6,664 nt of DNA from Ferroglobus sp. (GTDB lineage: Archaea; Halobacteriota; Archaeoglobi; Archaeoglobales; Archaeoglobaceae). This document shows, piece after piece, positions 6,082 to 6,664 of the stretch; the stretch's first letter is position 1; the number at the start of each line of letters is the position of its first letter. The stretch covers positions 1-6,664 of the forward strand of contig WAQS01000180.1 in NCBI GenBank assembly GCA_015520115.1, written 5' to 3'. The notes under the pieces are model-generated. The model worked only from the letters and a program-made list of their open reading frames with translations, did not search any database and was not told where the DNA came from. Both the position numbers and the translations under genes were made by a program.

Positions 6082-6660
6082 ATGCTGCTGCAAACGCCTT
6101 TAAAAAAGGAGGATTTGTTAAAGCTTGAGGTGGGAGATGCCGTTTACATTTCCGGGGAGATAATTACTGCAAGAGATGCTGCGCATATGAGAATTCTTGA
6201 GTTTTTCGAAAGAGGAGAGGAGATACCCTTCGAATTGAATTGCTCGGTTATTTACCACTGCGGGCCGATAATAAAAAAGAATCACGAGTTCAAAGTTATC
6301 TCAGCTGGTCCAACAACTTCCGCAAGAATGAACCCCATGACCCCCAAAATTCTCGAAAAGGTAGATTGCTTGGCTATAGTGGGAAAAGGCGGCATGAGTG
6401 ACGAAGTTGTGGAGGCTTTGAAGGGCAAAGGAGTATACCTCGCCTACCCCGGCGGGGCTGGAGCTTTAGCTGCAAAGGCGATAAAAAAAGTGAGAGCTGT
6501 CTACTGGGAAGATCTTGGAATGCCGGAAGCCGTATGGGTTTTCGAGGTGGAGAACTTCGGGCCATGTATAGTGGGAATCGACGCAAAAGGAAACAGCATA
6601 TACAAAAAAGTGGAAAAGGTTGTCGAGGAAAACTTCAAAAAGCTCAAATCTCGGCTATAA
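6082..6660 (+). CDS. Fumarate hydratase class I, beta subunit
   Basis: This is the second subunit of the two-part class I fumarase, equivalent to the C-terminal half of single-chain bacterial enzymes; it supplies substrate-binding residues to the cluster held by the alpha chain. The 192-residue length is normal. Visible family blocks are [10 protein letters not shown] (28-37), [12 protein letters not shown] (74-85), IVGKGGMS (99-106), [10 protein letters not shown] (122-131), [13 protein letters not shown] (145-157) and the C-terminal IDAKGNSIY (166-174). No cluster cysteines are expected here; its own Cys (54, 60, 96, 162) are not in family-critical blocks. The ATG is fixed by the strong Shine-Dalgarno sequence. 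The gene ends with TAA 4 bases before the window edge, so nothing can be said about a terminator or a next operon gene. Confidence 0.94.
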   Translation: MLLQTPLKKEDLLKLEVGDAVYISGEIITARDAAHMRILEFFERGEEIPFELNCSVIYHCGPIIKKNHEFKVISAGPTTSARMNPMTPKILEKVDCLAIVGKGGMSDEVVEALKGKGVYLAYPGGAGALAAKAIKKVRAVYWEDLGMPEAVWVFEVENFGPCIVGIDAKGNSIYKKVEKVVEENFKKLKSRL

Positions 6661-6664
6661 GTTC

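Noticed and set aside
1..6664. Defence system, mobile element, CRISPR array, tRNA or rRNA gene
   Set aside because: No direct-repeat array, transposase, integrase, terminal repeats or tRNA-like cloverleaf was seen; all long frames are explained by housekeeping genes or the surface protein.

Overview
The window looks like chromosomal DNA of a hyperthermophilic euryarchaeon, most likely of the Archaeoglobales (Ferroglobus, Archaeoglobus or Geoglobus type). Four things point there. TYW1/Taw1 is of the short archaeal form. A stand-alone translin-family protein resembles the one known from Archaeoglobus fulgidus. An exported protein carries a PGF-CTERM-like tail. Coding is dense, with many Glu/Lys residues and AGA/AGG and ATA codons, and genes overlap by ATGA or are separated by a few bases. 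The genus is inferred; no marker in the window fixes it.

Left part (1-3371): a DUF169-family gene enters from the left edge and overlaps thiI (tRNA 4-thiouridine synthetase) by ATGA. thiI converges tail to tail with a minus-strand pair, taw1 then a translin/C3PO-type RNase gene, which also overlap by 4 nt. The stop codons of thiI and the translin gene share bases, so there is no intergenic space. Three adjacent genes therefore concern tRNA or small-RNA handling: U8 thiolation, wyosine formation at G37, and a nuclease family implicated in removing pre-tRNA fragments.

Middle (3372-4493): a 121-bp divergent promoter region separates taw1 from a gene for an exported, membrane-anchored surface protein of unknown function, with a signal peptide and a PGF-hydrophobic-basic C-terminus. 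It is followed by a 47-bp gap with a hairpin-like palindrome and the likely dapB promoter.

Right part (4494-6660): dapB (lysine/diaminopimelate pathway) is followed after 3 nt by the alpha subunit of a two-subunit class I [4Fe-4S] fumarase. The beta subunit starts 4 nt after the alpha stop, behind a near-perfect Shine-Dalgarno sequence. These form one likely operon. Fumarase could return fumarate to malate, oxaloacetate and aspartate, the precursor used by the DapB pathway, but this link is inference.

No RNA gene, mobile element, CRISPR array or prophage signature was seen. Most of the window is recognisable housekeeping. The parts worth a second look are the translin-Taw1 pairing, the DUF169-ThiI pairing, the surface protein and the two palindromes at promoters.
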